From Neobacillus sp. PS3-40 (lineage in GTDB: Bacteria; Bacillota; Bacilli; Bacillales; Cytobacillaceae): a stretch of DNA of 64,000 nucleotides. Of the stretch, positions 49,005-59,619 are shown in pieces (the first letter of the stretch is position 1; each line of letters opens with the position of its first letter). The DNA is taken from NCBI RefSeq assembly GCF_030915485.1, contig NZ_CP133266.1:3662001-3726000 (forward strand), written 5' to 3'. Position numbers and translations under genes: made by a program. The notes beneath the pieces are model-generated. The model saw only the letters and a program-made list of their open reading frames with translations. It did no database searches and was not told the origin of the DNA.

Positions 49005-49880
49005 ATGGACGATTTTAAGGAAAGGTTCATTCATTTACTTCATTACCCAAATATCACATGGCAAACGGTTTATCGAATCCTGAAAAAAGATCCAAATTTG
49101 TATTCAATCTATCACTTACAACCGCACGATTTAGACCAAAAATCTTTTCCACCGCTAAACTCCTTTAACCAATCCGCCTTCCGCCTTCAATCTGAAACCA
49201 TCCATGAACAAATTCGACAATACTATCCAAATGAAATAAGTGTCATTTCTTTTTTTGATAAAGAATATCCTTCATTATTAAAAAGCATTTATCAGCCTCC
49301 TTGGGCATTATTTGCAAAGGGCGATCTTTCCCTTCTTCAAAAAAATCCGAAACTTGCAGTTGTAGGATCTCGGCAGGCAACCCCATATGGAAAGAATTCA
49401 CTGAAACTTTTAATGCCACGTTTAATCGAAAAGGATATGGTGATTGTTAGTGGCCTCGCAAAAGGAATTGATGCGGTTGCACATGAATGTGCCATCAACT
49501 GCGGTGGAAAGACCATCGCTGTGATTGCGGGAGGTCTATATCATATTTACCCAAAAGAAAATATGAATCTCGCACTTCAGATGATGAAAACGCAGCTTAT
49601 TGTATCCGAATATCCTCCAGATACAAAACCAGTTAAATGGCAATTTCCAATTCGAAATCGAATCATAAGTGGATTGTCTGTGGGTACATTTATAATAGAA
49701 GCAAAACAAAAAAGTGGTTCATTAATAACGGCTAATTATGCTGTAACGGAAGGACGTGAAGTTTTTTCTTTACCAGGAAGTATTTTTAATCCCTTTTCGA
49801 ATGGAACGAATGAATTAATTCAACAAGGAGCAAAGCTCGTAACGAGGGCTGAGGATATTTTTGATGAAATTAGATTATAA
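49005..49880 (+). CDS. dprA: DNA processing protein DprA (Smf)
   Basis: The 291-residue protein loads RecA on incoming single-stranded DNA during transformation. The Rossmann core shows AVVGSRQATPYG, MVIVSGLAKGIDAVAHECA, TIAVIAGGLYHIYPKEN, EYPPDTKPVKWQFPIRNRII and SGSLITANYAVTEGREVFSL. It has no added C-terminal winged helix. TGGAGACTG precedes the ATG. Confidence 0.95.
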   Translation: MDDFKERFIHLLHYPNITWQTVYRILKKDPNLYSIYHLQPHDLDQKSFPPLNSFNQSAFRLQSETIHEQIRQYYPNEISVISFFDKEYPSLLKSIYQPPWALFAKGDLSLLQKNPKLAVVGSRQATPYGKNSLKLLMPRLIEKDMVIVSGLAKGIDAVAHECAINCGGKTIAVIAGGLYHIYPKENMNLALQMMKTQLIVSEYPPDTKPVKWQFPIRNRIISGLSVGTFIIEAKQKSGSLITANYAVTEGREVFSLPGSIFNPFSNGTNELIQQGAKLVTRAEDIFDEIRL

Positions 49881-50359
49881 CTAAGGTTGTATGGATAAAT
49901 TGAGAAGAAAAAGCAAAAAAATCTTAAAAAACGATTGGTTTGCACTTTGACAATTCTCTTTAGCCTAAGATCTAAGTTATGATAGGAGAAGACCTTTTGT
50001 TTAGAGACGAGGTTTTAGGTTAAGGTAATGCTTTAATTCTTTATCCTTAGAATTCGTGAAAAAAGGCTAAAAATAGTAAAAAACACCTGTTTTTAAAGGA
50101 TTTTTTCAATTTTATTTGTTTTTTTGAAAAAAAAGGTTGAAATTATTTCCGTTATGTTATACATTTTGCAACAGGTGTTCGAAAAAAAGGTAGCACCATA
50201 GTCGATAAAACGGTTACAGTCCTAATCGTTTCATTTTTGAAAAGAAAAAATCACTTGGTAAATACAAATGGATAATTTATTTTAATAGAAACCATCATTT
50301 TTTAAAAAGAATAAACAAATAGTGATGATTGAATTATCCCTCTTAAGGAGGATGACTGG
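49881..50359. other. AT-rich gap between dprA and topA
   Basis: About 480 nt with no plausible gene on either strand. It is very AT-rich with many A and T runs. TTGAAA (near 50139) and TATACA (near 50160), 15 nt apart, could be a topA promoter, but the spacing is short. TTAAGGAGGATGACTGG at the end is the topA ribosome site. No riboswitch or stable terminator is evident. Confidence 0.6.
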
Positions 50360-52438
50360 ATGTCAGAATTTCTAGTGATCGTTGAATCGCCTGCCAAAGC
50401 GAAAACGATCGAGCGTTATCTTGGAAAGAAATATAAAGTTAAAGCATCCATGGGACATGTACGTGATTTGCCGAGAAGTCAAATGGGCGTAGATGTTGAA
50501 AATGACTACAATCCTAAATATATAACGATACGCGGAAAAGGCCCTGTTCTAAAAGAATTGAAAACTGCTGCTAAAAAGGCGAAAAAAATCTATCTGGCAG
50601 CTGACCCGGATCGCGAAGGGGAAGCAATTGCATGGCACTTGGCACATAGCCTTTCCGTTGATATTTCATCAGATTGTCGAGTAGTTTTTAATGAAATCAC
50701 AAAGGATGCTATTAAAGAATCATTTAAACATCCCCGTCCAATCAATATGGACCTGGTTGATGCACAGCAGGCCCGTCGAATTCTTGACCGCCTCGTTGGC
50801 TATAATATTAGCCCTTTGCTTTGGAAAAAAGTAAAGAAAGGTCTAAGTGCAGGAAGAGTTCAATCGGTTGCAGTTCGATTAATTATTGATCGGGAAAAAG
50901 AGATTAAAGAATTTGTCCCTGAAGAGTACTGGACAATCGAAGGCGACTTTTTAAAAGGAAAAAGCAATAATTTTAGTGCGATTTTCTATGGTGAAAATAA
51001 GAAAAAAATAGAATTAAAGTCAGAAGAAGATGTACAGAAGATCCTAAAGCAAATAAAAGGGAATAAATTTAAAGTTGTTTCGGTTACAAAAAAAGAACGA
51101 AAAAGAAATCCTGCATTTCCGTTCACTACTTCATCTTTGCAACAAGAAGCAGCGCGAAAGCTAAACTTTCGTGCAAAGAAAACAATGATGTTAGCGCAGC
51201 AATTATATGAAGGTATCGAACTTGGTAAAGAAGGAACTGTTGGTTTCATTACATACATGAGAACGGATTCCACCCGTATTTCAGAAGTAGCACAAGAAGA
51301 AGCTGCAAATTATATTAAGTCTGAATACGGCGAAAGTTATTTGAAAGAGGATGAACGGAAAGAAAAAAAACAGTCAAATGTGCAAGATGCACATGAAGCG
51401 ATTCGTCCGACAAGTACTTTTCGTGATCCGAATAGTATAAAGCAGTTCCTTTCGAGGGATCAATTTAGATTATATAAATTAATTTGGGATCGCTTTTTAG
51501 CAAGTCAAATGGCTCCAGCGGTCATGGATACCATGGGTGTTGATTTGCAAAATGGGGATATTGTTTTTCGTGCAACTGGTTCAAAAATAAAATTCCCTGG
51601 TTTTATGAAGCTATATGTTGAGAGTACAGATGATCAAGAGGAAGAAAAAGAGAAAATGTTGCCTGATTTAAAAGAGGGCGATGAAGTTATCAAGAAAGAT
51701 ATTGAACCGAAACAGCATTTCACACAGCCACCGCCAAGGTACACGGAGGCAAGGCTTGTTAAGACGCTTGAGGAACTTGGGATTGGAAGACCTTCAACCT
51801 TTGCACCTACTCTGGATACTATTCAAAAAAGAGGTTATGTGGCCTTAGATAATAAACGCTTTATTCCAACTGAATTAGGTGATATTGTCTTAGAGTTGAT
51901 TCTTGAATTTTTCCCTGATATTCTTGATGTAGAATTTACAGTCAAAATGGAACAGGGTTTGGATGATGTTGAAGAGGGCAAAGTTCGTTGGGAGAAAGTA
52001 ATCGACGAATTTTACCAAGACTTTGAAAAACACCTTGTTAAGGCAGAGAAAGAAATGCAAAAAGTGGAAATTAAAGATGAACCAGCAGGAGAAGATTGTG
52101 AACTTTGTGGTAACCCAATGGTATTTAAAATGGGTCGGTACGGAAAATTCATGGCCTGCAGTAATTTCCCAGACTGTCGTAATACAAAACCGATCGTAAA
52201 AGAAATCGGTGTTACTTGTCCGAAATGTAAAGAAGGCAATATCATCGAAAGAAAAAGCAAGAAAAAAAGGCTGTTTTATGGATGTGATCGTTTTCCAGAG
52301 TGTGATTTTATCTCTTGGGATAAACCAATACCAAGAAGCTGTCCTAAATGTGAAGGTCCTTTAGTAGAGAAAAAGTTAAAAAAAGGTGTCCAGGTACAAT
52401 GTACTGAATGTGACTACAAGGAAGAGCAGCAAAGTTAA
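50360..52438 (+). CDS. topA: DNA topoisomerase I
   Basis: The 692-residue type IA enzyme relaxes negative supercoils. The Toprim domain is at residues 1-115 ([30 protein letters not shown]), the catalytic Tyr is in [12 protein letters not shown] near residue 301, and three C-terminal zinc ribbons begin near 577 (CELCGNP, CPKCKEG and CPKCEGP). The strong site AAGGAGGATG precedes the ATG. Length is normal for Bacillus. Confidence 0.97.
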   Translation: MSEFLVIVESPAKAKTIERYLGKKYKVKASMGHVRDLPRSQMGVDVENDYNPKYITIRGKGPVLKELKTAAKKAKKIYLAADPDREGEAIAWHLAHSLSVDISSDCRVVFNEITKDAIKESFKHPRPINMDLVDAQQARRILDRLVGYNISPLLWKKVKKGLSAGRVQSVAVRLIIDREKEIKEFVPEEYWTIEGDFLKGKSNNFSAIFYGENKKKIELKSEEDVQKILKQIKGNKFKVVSVTKKERKRNPAFPFTTSSLQQEAARKLNFRAKKTMMLAQQLYEGIELGKEGTVGFITYMRTDSTRISEVAQEEAANYIKSEYGESYLKEDERKEKKQSNVQDAHEAIRPTSTFRDPNSIKQFLSRDQFRLYKLIWDRFLASQMAPAVMDTMGVDLQNGDIVFRATGSKIKFPGFMKLYVESTDDQEEEKEKMLPDLKEGDEVIKKDIEPKQHFTQPPPRYTEARLVKTLEELGIGRPSTFAPTLDTIQKRGYVALDNKRFIPTELGDIVLELILEFFPDILDVEFTVKMEQGLDDVEEGKVRWEKVIDEFYQDFEKHLVKAEKEMQKVEIKDEPAGEDCELCGNPMVFKMGRYGKFMACSNFPDCRNTKPIVKEIGVTCPKCKEGNIIERKSKKKRLFYGCDRFPECDFISWDKPIPRSCPKCEGPLVEKKLKKGVQVQCTECDYKEEQQS

Positions 52439-52440
52439 AG

Positions 52441-52475
52441 GGGTGGGCTCAAAGGTAGCTCACTCTTTTCATTTG
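52441..52475 (+). terminator. Probable terminator after topA
   Basis: GGGTGGGCT pairs with AGCTCACTC (two G-U) and is followed by TTTTC. Confidence 0.6.
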
Positions 52476-52561
52476 AACTATATTGAGAGCCGTTTGGCTT
52501 AAATTCTACATATTTCTTTTTGAACTGAAGAAATTGGCTTTAGAAACTAGGAGGTACACTC

Positions 52562-53875
52562 ATGAAAGATGTTACCGTAAATGTCATCGGAGCAGGTTTG
52601 GCAGGAAGTGAGGCTGCATGGCAGATTGCCAAAAGAGGGGTAAAGGTTCGACTCTATGAAATGAGACCAGTTAAACAAACACCTGCACACCATACAGATA
52701 AATTTGCAGAATTGGTCTGTAGCAATTCATTACGAGCTGATACACTCACTAATGCTGTCGGTGTTTTAAAAGAAGAGATGAGAAAGCTTGATTCTATTAT
52801 CATTTCTTCAGCAGATGCCTGTTCGGTTCCCGCAGGTGGAGCACTTGCTGTTGATCGCCATGAATTTGCAGCAAAAGTAACAGATATGGTAAAAAGTCAC
52901 GAAAATATTACGGTTATTAACGAGGAGGTTAGTGAGATCCCTAGTGGTCCCACTGTGATTGCTACGGGTCCACTCACTAGTCCGGCACTTTCTTCAAAGC
53001 TAACAGAAATAACGGGTGAGGATTATTTATATTTTTACGATGCAGCTGCACCTATTCTTGAAAAAGAAAGCATAAATATGGATAAGGTTTATTTAAAATC
53101 CCGCTATGATAAAGGTGAAGCAGCTTATTTAAACTGCCCGATGACAGAAGAAGAGTTTGATCGTTTTTATGAAGCTCTGATTACAGCGGATATAGTTCCA
53201 GTGAAAGAATTTGAAAAAGAAATCTTTTTTGAAGGTTGTATGCCAATCGAAGTAATGGCTAAGCGTGGTAAAAAGACGATGCTTTTTGGACCAATGAAGC
53301 CAGTAGGTCTTGAAGATCCGCGAACAGGAAAAAGACCATTTGCGGTTGTCCAACTTCGTCAAGATAATGCGACAGGGACCCTTTTTAATATTGTTGGTTT
53401 TCAAACCCATTTAAAATGGGGAGCACAAAAGGATGTTATACGCTTAATTCCAGGCTTGGAGAATGTTGAAATAGTCCGCTATGGTGTTATGCATCGAAAC
53501 ACATTTATTAACTCACCAAAGGTGTTAAAAGCGACATATCAATTCCAAAATCGTGAAGATTTATTTTTTGCTGGTCAAATGACTGGGGTTGAAGGATACG
53601 TGGAATCGGCTGCAAGTGGATTAATAGCAGGAATAAATGTAGCTAGGCTTGTACTTGGAGAGAGCCCGTTAGAATTCCCAATAGACACAGCGATGGGGAG
53701 TATGGCGAATTATATTACAACTGCTGATCCAAATCATTTTCAGCCTATGAACGCAAACTTCGGGTTATTTCCTGAATTGCCAATAAGAATAAAAGGCAAA
53801 CAAGAAAGAAACTTACAGCATGCAAATCGGGCATTGGAAAAAATTCAAAACTTTGTGAAAATTTTGTCAAATTAG
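52562..53875 (+). CDS. trmFO: Folate/FAD-dependent tRNA uracil-54 C5-methyltransferase
   Basis: The 437-residue flavoenzyme makes ribothymidine 54 in tRNA from methylenetetrahydrofolate. The FAD-binding start is [20 protein letters not shown], followed by [26 protein letters not shown] with a conserved Cys, and [28 protein letters not shown] precedes the ATG. The order topA-trmFO-xerC-hslV-hslU-codY is conserved in Bacillus. Confidence 0.96.
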   Translation: MKDVTVNVIGAGLAGSEAAWQIAKRGVKVRLYEMRPVKQTPAHHTDKFAELVCSNSLRADTLTNAVGVLKEEMRKLDSIIISSADACSVPAGGALAVDRHEFAAKVTDMVKSHENITVINEEVSEIPSGPTVIATGPLTSPALSSKLTEITGEDYLYFYDAAAPILEKESINMDKVYLKSRYDKGEAAYLNCPMTEEEFDRFYEALITADIVPVKEFEKEIFFEGCMPIEVMAKRGKKTMLFGPMKPVGLEDPRTGKRPFAVVQLRQDNATGTLFNIVGFQTHLKWGAQKDVIRLIPGLENVEIVRYGVMHRNTFINSPKVLKATYQFQNREDLFFAGQMTGVEGYVESAASGLIAGINVARLVLGESPLEFPIDTAMGSMANYITTADPNHFQPMNANFGLFPELPIRIKGKQERNLQHANRALEKIQNFVKILSN

Positions 53876-53931
53876 TTGCAAGCTTTTTGGATGTATGGTA
53901 AGCTGTAGGAGCCTTTACGAGGTGATTGGAT

Positions 53932-54831
53932 TTGGTAAATGTGAACGTTTTTTTAAAGATGTTTAAAGAATATTTACAAATTGAAAAAAATTACTCACAA
54001 TATACAATTGAACATTATCAACATGAAATCAGTGATTTCATGTTGTTCATGTCTGAACAAGCAATCGCGAATGTAAAAGATGTTCAGTATTCGGATGCAA
54101 GGCTTTATTTAACAATGTTATTCGAGAAAAAACTTTCAAGAAAAACAGTTGCAAAAAAAATTTCGTGTTTACGAAGTTTTTATAAATTTTTGCTTCGTGA
54201 AAAACTTGTTGAGGAAAATCCTTTCGCTCTCGTAACCATTCCAAAGTCTGAAAAGAGACTGCCTGAGTTTTTTTATGAGGATGAACTTAAACTACTATTT
54301 CGTGCATGTGAAACAGAGACACCACTAGGGATGCGAAACAAAGCATTACTGGAAATTCTCTATGCCACAGGTATTCGTGTGAGCGAATGTTGTCAAATCA
54401 GGATAAATGATCTTGATTTTTACTTATCTACCGTACTTGTTCACGGAAAAGGCCATAAGGAGAGGTATGTTCCATTCGGCAGCTTTGCAAAAAATTCACT
54501 GGAACAATACATATCTAACGGCAGAAATAAGCTCTTAACAAGTGAAAATCCTCACGATGTTTTGTTTGTCAACCATCGTGGTGGTCCATTGACAACCAGA
54601 GGTGTGAGAAAAATTCTTAATGGGATGATTGAAAAGTCCGCGTTAAATGGGAAAATACATCCTCATATGTTAAGGCATACATTTGCAACACATATGCTAA
54701 ATAACGGTGCAGATCTTCGTTCCGTTCAAGAATTACTTGGGCATTCTTTTTTATCTTCTACCCAGATATACACGCATGTAACCAAGGAACATTTACGAAA
54801 AACGTATATGTCCCATCATCCTAGGGCATAA
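53932..54831 (+). CDS. xerC: Tyrosine recombinase XerC
   Basis: The 299-residue recombinase resolves chromosome dimers at dif with XerD. It has an N-terminal SAM-like core-binding domain (residues about 5-90) and a catalytic domain with Arg in ATGIRVSE, Lys in HGKGHKER, HMLRHTFATH, the second His in LLGHS, and the nucleophile Tyr in TQIYTHV. The TTG at 53932 is 6-7 nt after AGGTGA; the TTG at 53926 directly abuts that site. Confidence 0.94.
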   Translation: MVNVNVFLKMFKEYLQIEKNYSQYTIEHYQHEISDFMLFMSEQAIANVKDVQYSDARLYLTMLFEKKLSRKTVAKKISCLRSFYKFLLREKLVEENPFALVTIPKSEKRLPEFFYEDELKLLFRACETETPLGMRNKALLEILYATGIRVSECCQIRINDLDFYLSTVLVHGKGHKERYVPFGSFAKNSLEQYISNGRNKLLTSENPHDVLFVNHRGGPLTTRGVRKILNGMIEKSALNGKIHPHMLRHTFATHMLNNGADLRSVQELLGHSFLSSTQIYTHVTKEHLRKTYMSHHPRA

Positions 54832-54944
54832 ATGAATACGAATTTTTGTAGTTTTGGTCATGTTACATTTTACCCTAGATCCATTATTTGAACTATACCA
54901 TCTGCTTTTCGGGTGGTTAGCCACCAAAAAGGAGGAATCTCATG

Positions 54945-55487
54945 ATGTCTGAATTTCATGCAACGACCATATTTGCCGTCCAACATAAGGGAGAATGTGC
55001 AATGGCCGGTGACGGACAAGTGACATTCGGAAATGCTGTCGTGATGAAACACACAGCAAAGAAGGTAAGGAAGATCTTTAATGGTCGAGTACTTGCAGGA
55101 TTCGCAGGGTCTGTTGCGGATGCATTTACTCTCTTCGAAATGTTTGAAGGGAAATTAGAAGAGTACAATGGAAATCTCCAAAGGGCAGCGGTGGAACTCG
55201 CTAAAGAGTGGAGAAGTGATAAAATCTTAAGAAAACTTGAAGCAATGCTAATTGTGATGAATCGTGAACATTTACTTCTTGTATCTGGAACAGGTGAAGT
55301 GATTGAGCCAGATGATGGGATTTTGGCGATCGGGTCTGGTGGAAATTATGCGCTAGCCTCGGGACGAGCGCTAAAGCAATTCTCTGGTGAACATTTAGCT
55401 GCGAGAGAAATTGCGAAAGCTTCCTTAGAAATTGCTGCTGATATATGTGTATATACGAATCACAATATTATCGTGGAAGAGATTTAA
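54945..55487 (+). CDS. hslV: ATP-dependent protease proteolytic subunit HslV (ClpQ/CodW)
   Basis: This 180-residue subunit forms the peptidase rings of HslUV. It reads [53 protein letters not shown], and [20 protein letters not shown]. Two adjacent ATGs are present (54942, 54945); the second is 9 nt from GGAGG and gives a Ser right after Met, as in B. subtilis CodW, which is reported to use an N-terminal Ser. hslU follows 22 nt later. Confidence 0.95.
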   Translation: MSEFHATTIFAVQHKGECAMAGDGQVTFGNAVVMKHTAKKVRKIFNGRVLAGFAGSVADAFTLFEMFEGKLEEYNGNLQRAAVELAKEWRSDKILRKLEAMLIVMNREHLLLVSGTGEVIEPDDGILAIGSGGNYALASGRALKQFSGEHLAAREIAKASLEIAADICVYTNHNIIVEEI

Positions 55488-55509
55488 TTAGGAAGGAGCC
55501 CTAAAATTC

Positions 55510-56916
55510 ATGGTAAAAACAACAAATTTAACCCCCAGACAAATTGTTGAACGTCTTGACCAATTTATTATCGGGCAAAAGGATGCTAAGAAGGCTGTAG
55601 CGGTAGCGCTTCGCAATAGGTATAGGCGCGGTTTATTAAGCGAAAAATTAAGGGATGAAATTATTCCTAAAAATATATTAATGATTGGACCAACTGGAGT
55701 AGGTAAAACTGAAATTGCTCGGAGAATGGCAAAAATAGTTGGGGCACCATTCGTAAAGGTAGAAGCAACTAAGTTTACTGAGGTCGGATATGTTGGTCGT
55801 GATGTAGAATCAATGGTACGTGACTTGGTTGAGACTTCAATCCGCTTAGTAAAAGAGGAAAAAATGCTAAGTGTAAAAGAACATGCTGAAGAAGGTGCGA
55901 ATCGACGGCTCGTTGATTTACTCGTCCCTAGTGCAAAAAAGACAAATAGCTATAAAAACCCACTGGAAATGTTATTCGGAGGTGGAAATTCTCAGAATGA
56001 AGAGGATACCAACCATTCTGAAGACTTTTCGGTTAATGAAAAACGAAAAATTATTAAAGAAAAATTAGCACTTGGTCAATTGGAAGAGGAATTAGTTACG
56101 GTTGAAGTTGAAGAACAAACACCATCGATGTTTGATATGCTTCAGGGCTCCGGAATGGAACAAATGGGCATGAATATGCAGGATGCATTTAGTAACCTAA
56201 TGCCAAAACGGCGTAAAAAAAGGAAACTAACCGTCCGTGATGCTAGAACGATTTTAACCAATGAAGAAGCTGCGAAACTTATTGATATGGATGAAGTGAC
56301 CCAGGATGCTGTATATCGAGCAGAACAGACTGGAATCATTTTTATTGATGAGATAGATAAGATTGCTAGCAAAAATTCAGGTGGCTCCTCTGCTGACGTA
56401 TCACGCGAAGGTGTTCAAAGGGATATTTTGCCTGTTGTTGAAGGGTCAACCGTTGTAACAAAATATGGATCTGTTAAAACAGATTATATATTATTCATTG
56501 CAGCAGGAGCTTTCCACATGGCAAAACCATCTGATTTGATTCCTGAATTGCAAGGACGTTTCCCAATTCGGGTAGAGCTAACAAAATTAACGGTTGATGA
56601 CTTTTTCAGGATTTTAATTGAACCTGACAATGCGTTAATTAAGCAATATCAGGCATTATTAGAAACAGAAGGTATACAAATAGAATTTTCTGACGAAGCT
56701 ATTCGTAGGATTGCTGAAGTGGCATTTGAAGTGAATCAAAATACGGATAATATTGGTGCCAGACGACTTCATACGATACTTGAGAAGCTCTTAGAGGACC
56801 TCTCATTTGAAGCGCCTGATATTACACTGGAGAAAGTCAACATCACACCACAATATGTGGATGAAAAGCTAGGTGTGATTTCAAAGAATAAAGATCTAAG
56901 CCAATTTATTCTTTAA
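55510..56916 (+). CDS. hslU: ATP-dependent protease ATPase subunit HslU (ClpY/CodX)
   Basis: The 468-residue AAA+ unfoldase feeds HslV. It shows [20 protein letters not shown], Walker [13 protein letters not shown] near residue 60, the pore-loop region [16 protein letters not shown], a variable I domain (about residues 120-245 with basic [14 protein letters not shown]), Walker B FIDEIDKI and the sensor-2 region [12 protein letters not shown]. The C-terminal tail ends FIL, as expected for docking into HslV. Confidence 0.96.
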   Translation: MVKTTNLTPRQIVERLDQFIIGQKDAKKAVAVALRNRYRRGLLSEKLRDEIIPKNILMIGPTGVGKTEIARRMAKIVGAPFVKVEATKFTEVGYVGRDVESMVRDLVETSIRLVKEEKMLSVKEHAEEGANRRLVDLLVPSAKKTNSYKNPLEMLFGGGNSQNEEDTNHSEDFSVNEKRKIIKEKLALGQLEEELVTVEVEEQTPSMFDMLQGSGMEQMGMNMQDAFSNLMPKRRKKRKLTVRDARTILTNEEAAKLIDMDEVTQDAVYRAEQTGIIFIDEIDKIASKNSGGSSADVSREGVQRDILPVVEGSTVVTKYGSVKTDYILFIAAGAFHMAKPSDLIPELQGRFPIRVELTKLTVDDFFRILIEPDNALIKQYQALLETEGIQIEFSDEAIRRIAEVAFEVNQNTDNIGARRLHTILEKLLEDLSFEAPDITLEKVNITPQYVDEKLGVISKNKDLSQFIL

Positions 56917-57012
56917 CATCTTTGTACCACCGCTGTACACAGGAATATTCGAACTATTATATAGAAATAAAATACTTACTAATTGTTACAGTTAACTAGG
57001 AGGAATAAATCC

Positions 57013-57792
57013 ATGGATTTACTTACAAAAACAAGAAGGATCAACTCATTATTACAAAAGGCAGCTGGAAAACCGGTAAACTTCAAAGAAATGGCAGAGA
57101 CTTTAAGCGAAATTATTGAAGCAAACTGTTATGTAGTTAGCCGTAGAGGTAAACTTTTAGGATTTTCAATCTATCAGCAAATTGAGAACGAACGAATGAA
57201 AAAGATGTTTGAAGATCGTCAATTCCCTGAAGAATACACAAAAGGTTTATTTAATATTCAAGAAACATCTTCTAACTTAGATATTGAAAGTGCCTATACA
57301 GCCTTCCCGGTCGAAAACGAAGAGTTATTCCGTGAAGGATTAACAACGATTGTACCGATTATCGGGGGCGGTGAACGCCTTGGTACATTAATTTTAGCAA
57401 GACTTCATGAAAAGTTTCATGATGATGATTTAATCTTAGGAGAATACGGTGCAACAGTAGTTGGAATGGAAATCCTTCGTGAAAAGTCTGAAGTAATCGA
57501 AGAAGAGGCAAGAAGCAAAGCAGTTGTTCAAATGGCGATTAGTTCATTATCTTATAGCGAGCTTGAAGCAATTGAACATATTTTTGAAGAATTAAATGGA
57601 CATGAAGGTTTATTAGTTGCTTCCAAAATCGCTGACCGTGTCGGAATCACTCGTTCTGTTATTGTCAATGCTTTAAGAAAGCTTGAGAGTGCAGGAGTCA
57701 TTGAATCCCGTTCATTAGGTATGAAAGGTACTTATATCAAAGTATTGAACAATAAGTTCCTAGTTGAGCTTGATAAATTAAGATCCAACTAA
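57013..57792 (+). CDS. codY: GTP-sensing global transcription regulator CodY
   Basis: The 259-residue regulator starts [20 protein letters not shown]. The N-terminal GAF domain (to about 155) senses branched-chain amino acids; the C-terminal winged helix has [20 protein letters not shown] near 205. It represses stationary-phase, amino acid uptake and motility genes when GTP and isoleucine are high. TAGGAGGAATAAATCC precedes the ATG at 57013; upstream in-frame codons have no family match. Confidence 0.97.
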   Translation: MDLLTKTRRINSLLQKAAGKPVNFKEMAETLSEIIEANCYVVSRRGKLLGFSIYQQIENERMKKMFEDRQFPEEYTKGLFNIQETSSNLDIESAYTAFPVENEELFREGLTTIVPIIGGGERLGTLILARLHEKFHDDDLILGEYGATVVGMEILREKSEVIEEEARSKAVVQMAISSLSYSELEAIEHIFEELNGHEGLLVASKIADRVGITRSVIVNALRKLESAGVIESRSLGMKGTYIKVLNNKFLVELDKLRSN

Positions 57793-57803
57793 AAGATAAA
57801 TTT

Positions 57804-57845
57804 AAAAACCCTGTTAGAAATTATCAAATTTCTAACAGGGTTTTT
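57804..57845 (+). terminator. Strong bidirectional terminator after codY
   Basis: AAAAACCCTGTTAGAAATT pairs with its perfect complement AATTTCTAACAGGGTTTTT around a 4-nt loop. The A/T flanks allow termination in both directions. Confidence 0.95.
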
Positions 57846-58261
57846 ATTTGTTTAGGCTTATTCATTTGAAACCGATGGTTTTATATAAATATGTTGAAAA
57901 AATGAACAAAGTTAGTAAGATATCCTTTAAAAGAATAAAAATTCAAAGAAATGTAATGAAAATTAGGAACAAGTACCCAATTGTTTTTTACAATAATATA
58001 TTATTATGGAAAATAGAGTCGAAAAATAAAAAACATCATTCGACAAAACTCAGCAATGATGTTTCAATATCTAAAAGGTCGGAAAATTACGAACATGGTG
58101 AAAAATGGTTGAAATGGTTGAAAAGGTTACGAAAAATAACATGTAATAATATAGACAGGGTATTACAAATTCATTACAATGAATAAGAAGATTCATATAT
58201 TTCGTCTGTTTTTTCTACATAAAGTTCCAATTTTTTTATTTTGTCGAAAGAGGTGTGAATC
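57846..58261. other. AT-rich leader of the flagellar operon
   Basis: About 416 nt lie between the codY terminator and flgB. It contains a minus-strand terminator-like hairpin (58021-58064), tandem ATGGTTGAA motifs (58105-58125) and AAAGAGGTGTG before flgB. The open frame through it has a TTG start with no ribosome site and Lys/Asn-rich low-complexity sequence, so I do not call a gene. The operon promoter (sigma-A and sigma-D in B. subtilis) must be here, but I see no convincing -35/-10 pair. Confidence 0.6.
58021..58064 (-). terminator. Minus-strand terminator-like hairpin upstream of flgB
   Basis: AAACATCATT and AATGATGTTT are a perfect 10-bp inverted repeat with a 14-nt loop. Read on the minus strand, it is followed by TTTATTTTT. 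It could stop antisense transcripts leaving the flagellar operon region. Confidence 0.5.
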
Positions 58262-58657
58262 TTGAAGTTATTTTCTAATATATTTACTTCGTTAGATCAT
58301 GCGCTTGATTATTCATCATTAAAGCAAAAGGTAATTTCCCAAAATATTGCAAATGTTGATACTCCAAACTATAAAGCTAAAGACGTTAGCTTTAATGCTA
58401 TTTTTCAAAATGAAATCAACCAAGATTTCCAGACAAACAGAACAGATCCAAGGCATCTAGACTTTTCAGGTGATAGCTCATCGCAGCCTGGAATTGTAAC
58501 TCGTCAAAATGTAGAGTACAACAACAATGGAAACAGTGTTGACTTAGATAAAGAGATGTCTGATATGGCAACGAATCAAATTTATTATGACGCTCTAGTT
58601 GAACAGTTAAACAGCAAGTTCTCAACTCTGCAAAATGTAATAAGGGGAGGCAAATAG
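58262..58657 (+). CDS. flgB: Flagellar basal-body rod protein FlgB
   Basis: The 131-residue proximal rod protein shows LDHALDYSSLKQKVISQNIA followed by NVDTPNYKAKDVSF, and ends with LVEQLNSKFSTLQNVIRGGK. The start is a TTG at 58262, 8 nt after AAAGAGGTG. It is the first gene of the fla/che operon, ending 2 nt before flgC. Confidence 0.95.
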   Translation: MKLFSNIFTSLDHALDYSSLKQKVISQNIANVDTPNYKAKDVSFNAIFQNEINQDFQTNRTDPRHLDFSGDSSSQPGIVTRQNVEYNNNGNSVDLDKEMSDMATNQIYYDALVEQLNSKFSTLQNVIRGGK

Positions 58658-58659
58658 GG

Positions 58660-59121
58660 ATGTCTATATTCCATAGTTTAAATACTACTGCATCCGCCCT
58701 AACAGCTGGGAGACTTAGGATGGATGTTATTTCCTCCAATATGGCGAACGCTGATTCTACTCGTGGGAAATTTGTAGATGGTAAGTGGGAGCCATATCGC
58801 CGGAAAACAGTCGTTTTACAGCAAAAGGAAGGTTCTTTTTCCTCGCACCTACAAACCGCACTCAATCCTAATGATCCAGCATCTGCTGGTAATGGTGTAG
58901 TGGTTTCAAAAATTCAGGAGGATACAACAACACCATTTAAAATGGAATATGACCCTGAAAATCCTGATGCGAATCAAGATGGATATGTAGAACTTCCAAA
59001 TGTAGATCCGCTTCGTGAAATGGTGGATTTAATGAGTGCTACACGTTCTTATGAGGCGAATGTCACTGTTTTTAACGCTTCTAAGGGTATGATGATGAAA
59101 GCATTGGAAATAGGCAAATAA
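58660..59121 (+). CDS. flgC: Flagellar basal-body rod protein FlgC
   Basis: The 153-residue rod protein opens LNTTASALTAGRLRMDVISS NMANA-type and closes with VDLMSATRSYEANVTVFNAS, the conserved C-terminal helix. It overlaps no gene but follows flgB by 2 nt. AAGGGGAGGC supplies the ribosome site. Confidence 0.95.
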   Translation: MSIFHSLNTTASALTAGRLRMDVISSNMANADSTRGKFVDGKWEPYRRKTVVLQQKEGSFSSHLQTALNPNDPASAGNGVVVSKIQEDTTTPFKMEYDPENPDANQDGYVELPNVDPLREMVDLMSATRSYEANVTVFNASKGMMMKALEIGK

Positions 59122-59134
59122 AGGAGATTATTAA

Positions 59135-59446
59135 ATGAATCCAGTATCATTTCCGTCTGTACAACAAGTTTTTGCTTCTAGTAACCCGAATGTTAAAAGT
59201 ACTTCTGCTACACCATTCGAAGCACAAAATAGTTTTGCGTCCGTCTTAAAGGATTCTATTAATAAAGTTAATGAATCTCAACTTGAAGCAGATACAATGA
59301 CTCAAAAGCTTGCCCAAGGTGAAAATGTTGATTTACACCAAGTTATGATCGCGCAACAAAAGGCAAATATAACCTTACAAGCAACATTAGAAGTTCGTAA
59401 TAAAGTTATTGAGTCCTATCAAGAAATGATGAGAATGCAAGTTTAA
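59135..59446 (+). CDS. fliE: Flagellar hook-basal body protein FliE
   Basis: The 103-residue FliE links the MS ring to the rod. Typical stretches are FASVLKDSINKVNESQLEAD, VDLHQVMIAQQKANITLQ and LEVRNKVIESYQEMMRMQV. It is followed by a 173-nt gap with no visible gene before fliF. Confidence 0.95.
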   Translation: MNPVSFPSVQQVFASSNPNVKSTSATPFEAQNSFASVLKDSINKVNESQLEADTMTQKLAQGENVDLHQVMIAQQKANITLQATLEVRNKVIESYQEMMRMQV

Positions 59447-59619
59447 TAGATCAGCGGAACATGCAATTAGCGATGATTGGACAAAGAGTTCCGTTGGATT
59501 CTAGGATATTTCGTAAGGGATAGAAGCGGAAGTAAGACAATTTATAATGCTTAAAGAATACTAAAGAATGAAGCGGTTATTAACTGCCGGGAAATAGACA
59601 GAGTAACCGGGGGAAAATC

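Noticed and set aside
53932-54831. Phage-type integrase with an attachment site
   Set aside because: Sequence and the trmFO-xerC-hslV context identify housekeeping XerC; no attachment repeats or phage genes are nearby.
54832-54941. Hairpin GGTGG-TTAG-CCACC before hslV as a terminator
   Set aside because: The stem is short and is followed by A residues and the ribosome site, not a T run.
57848-58186. 112-codon open frame between codY and flgB
   Set aside because: TTG start inside the codY terminator's T run, no ribosome site, and Lys/Asn-rich low-complexity sequence; it also spans a terminator-like hairpin.
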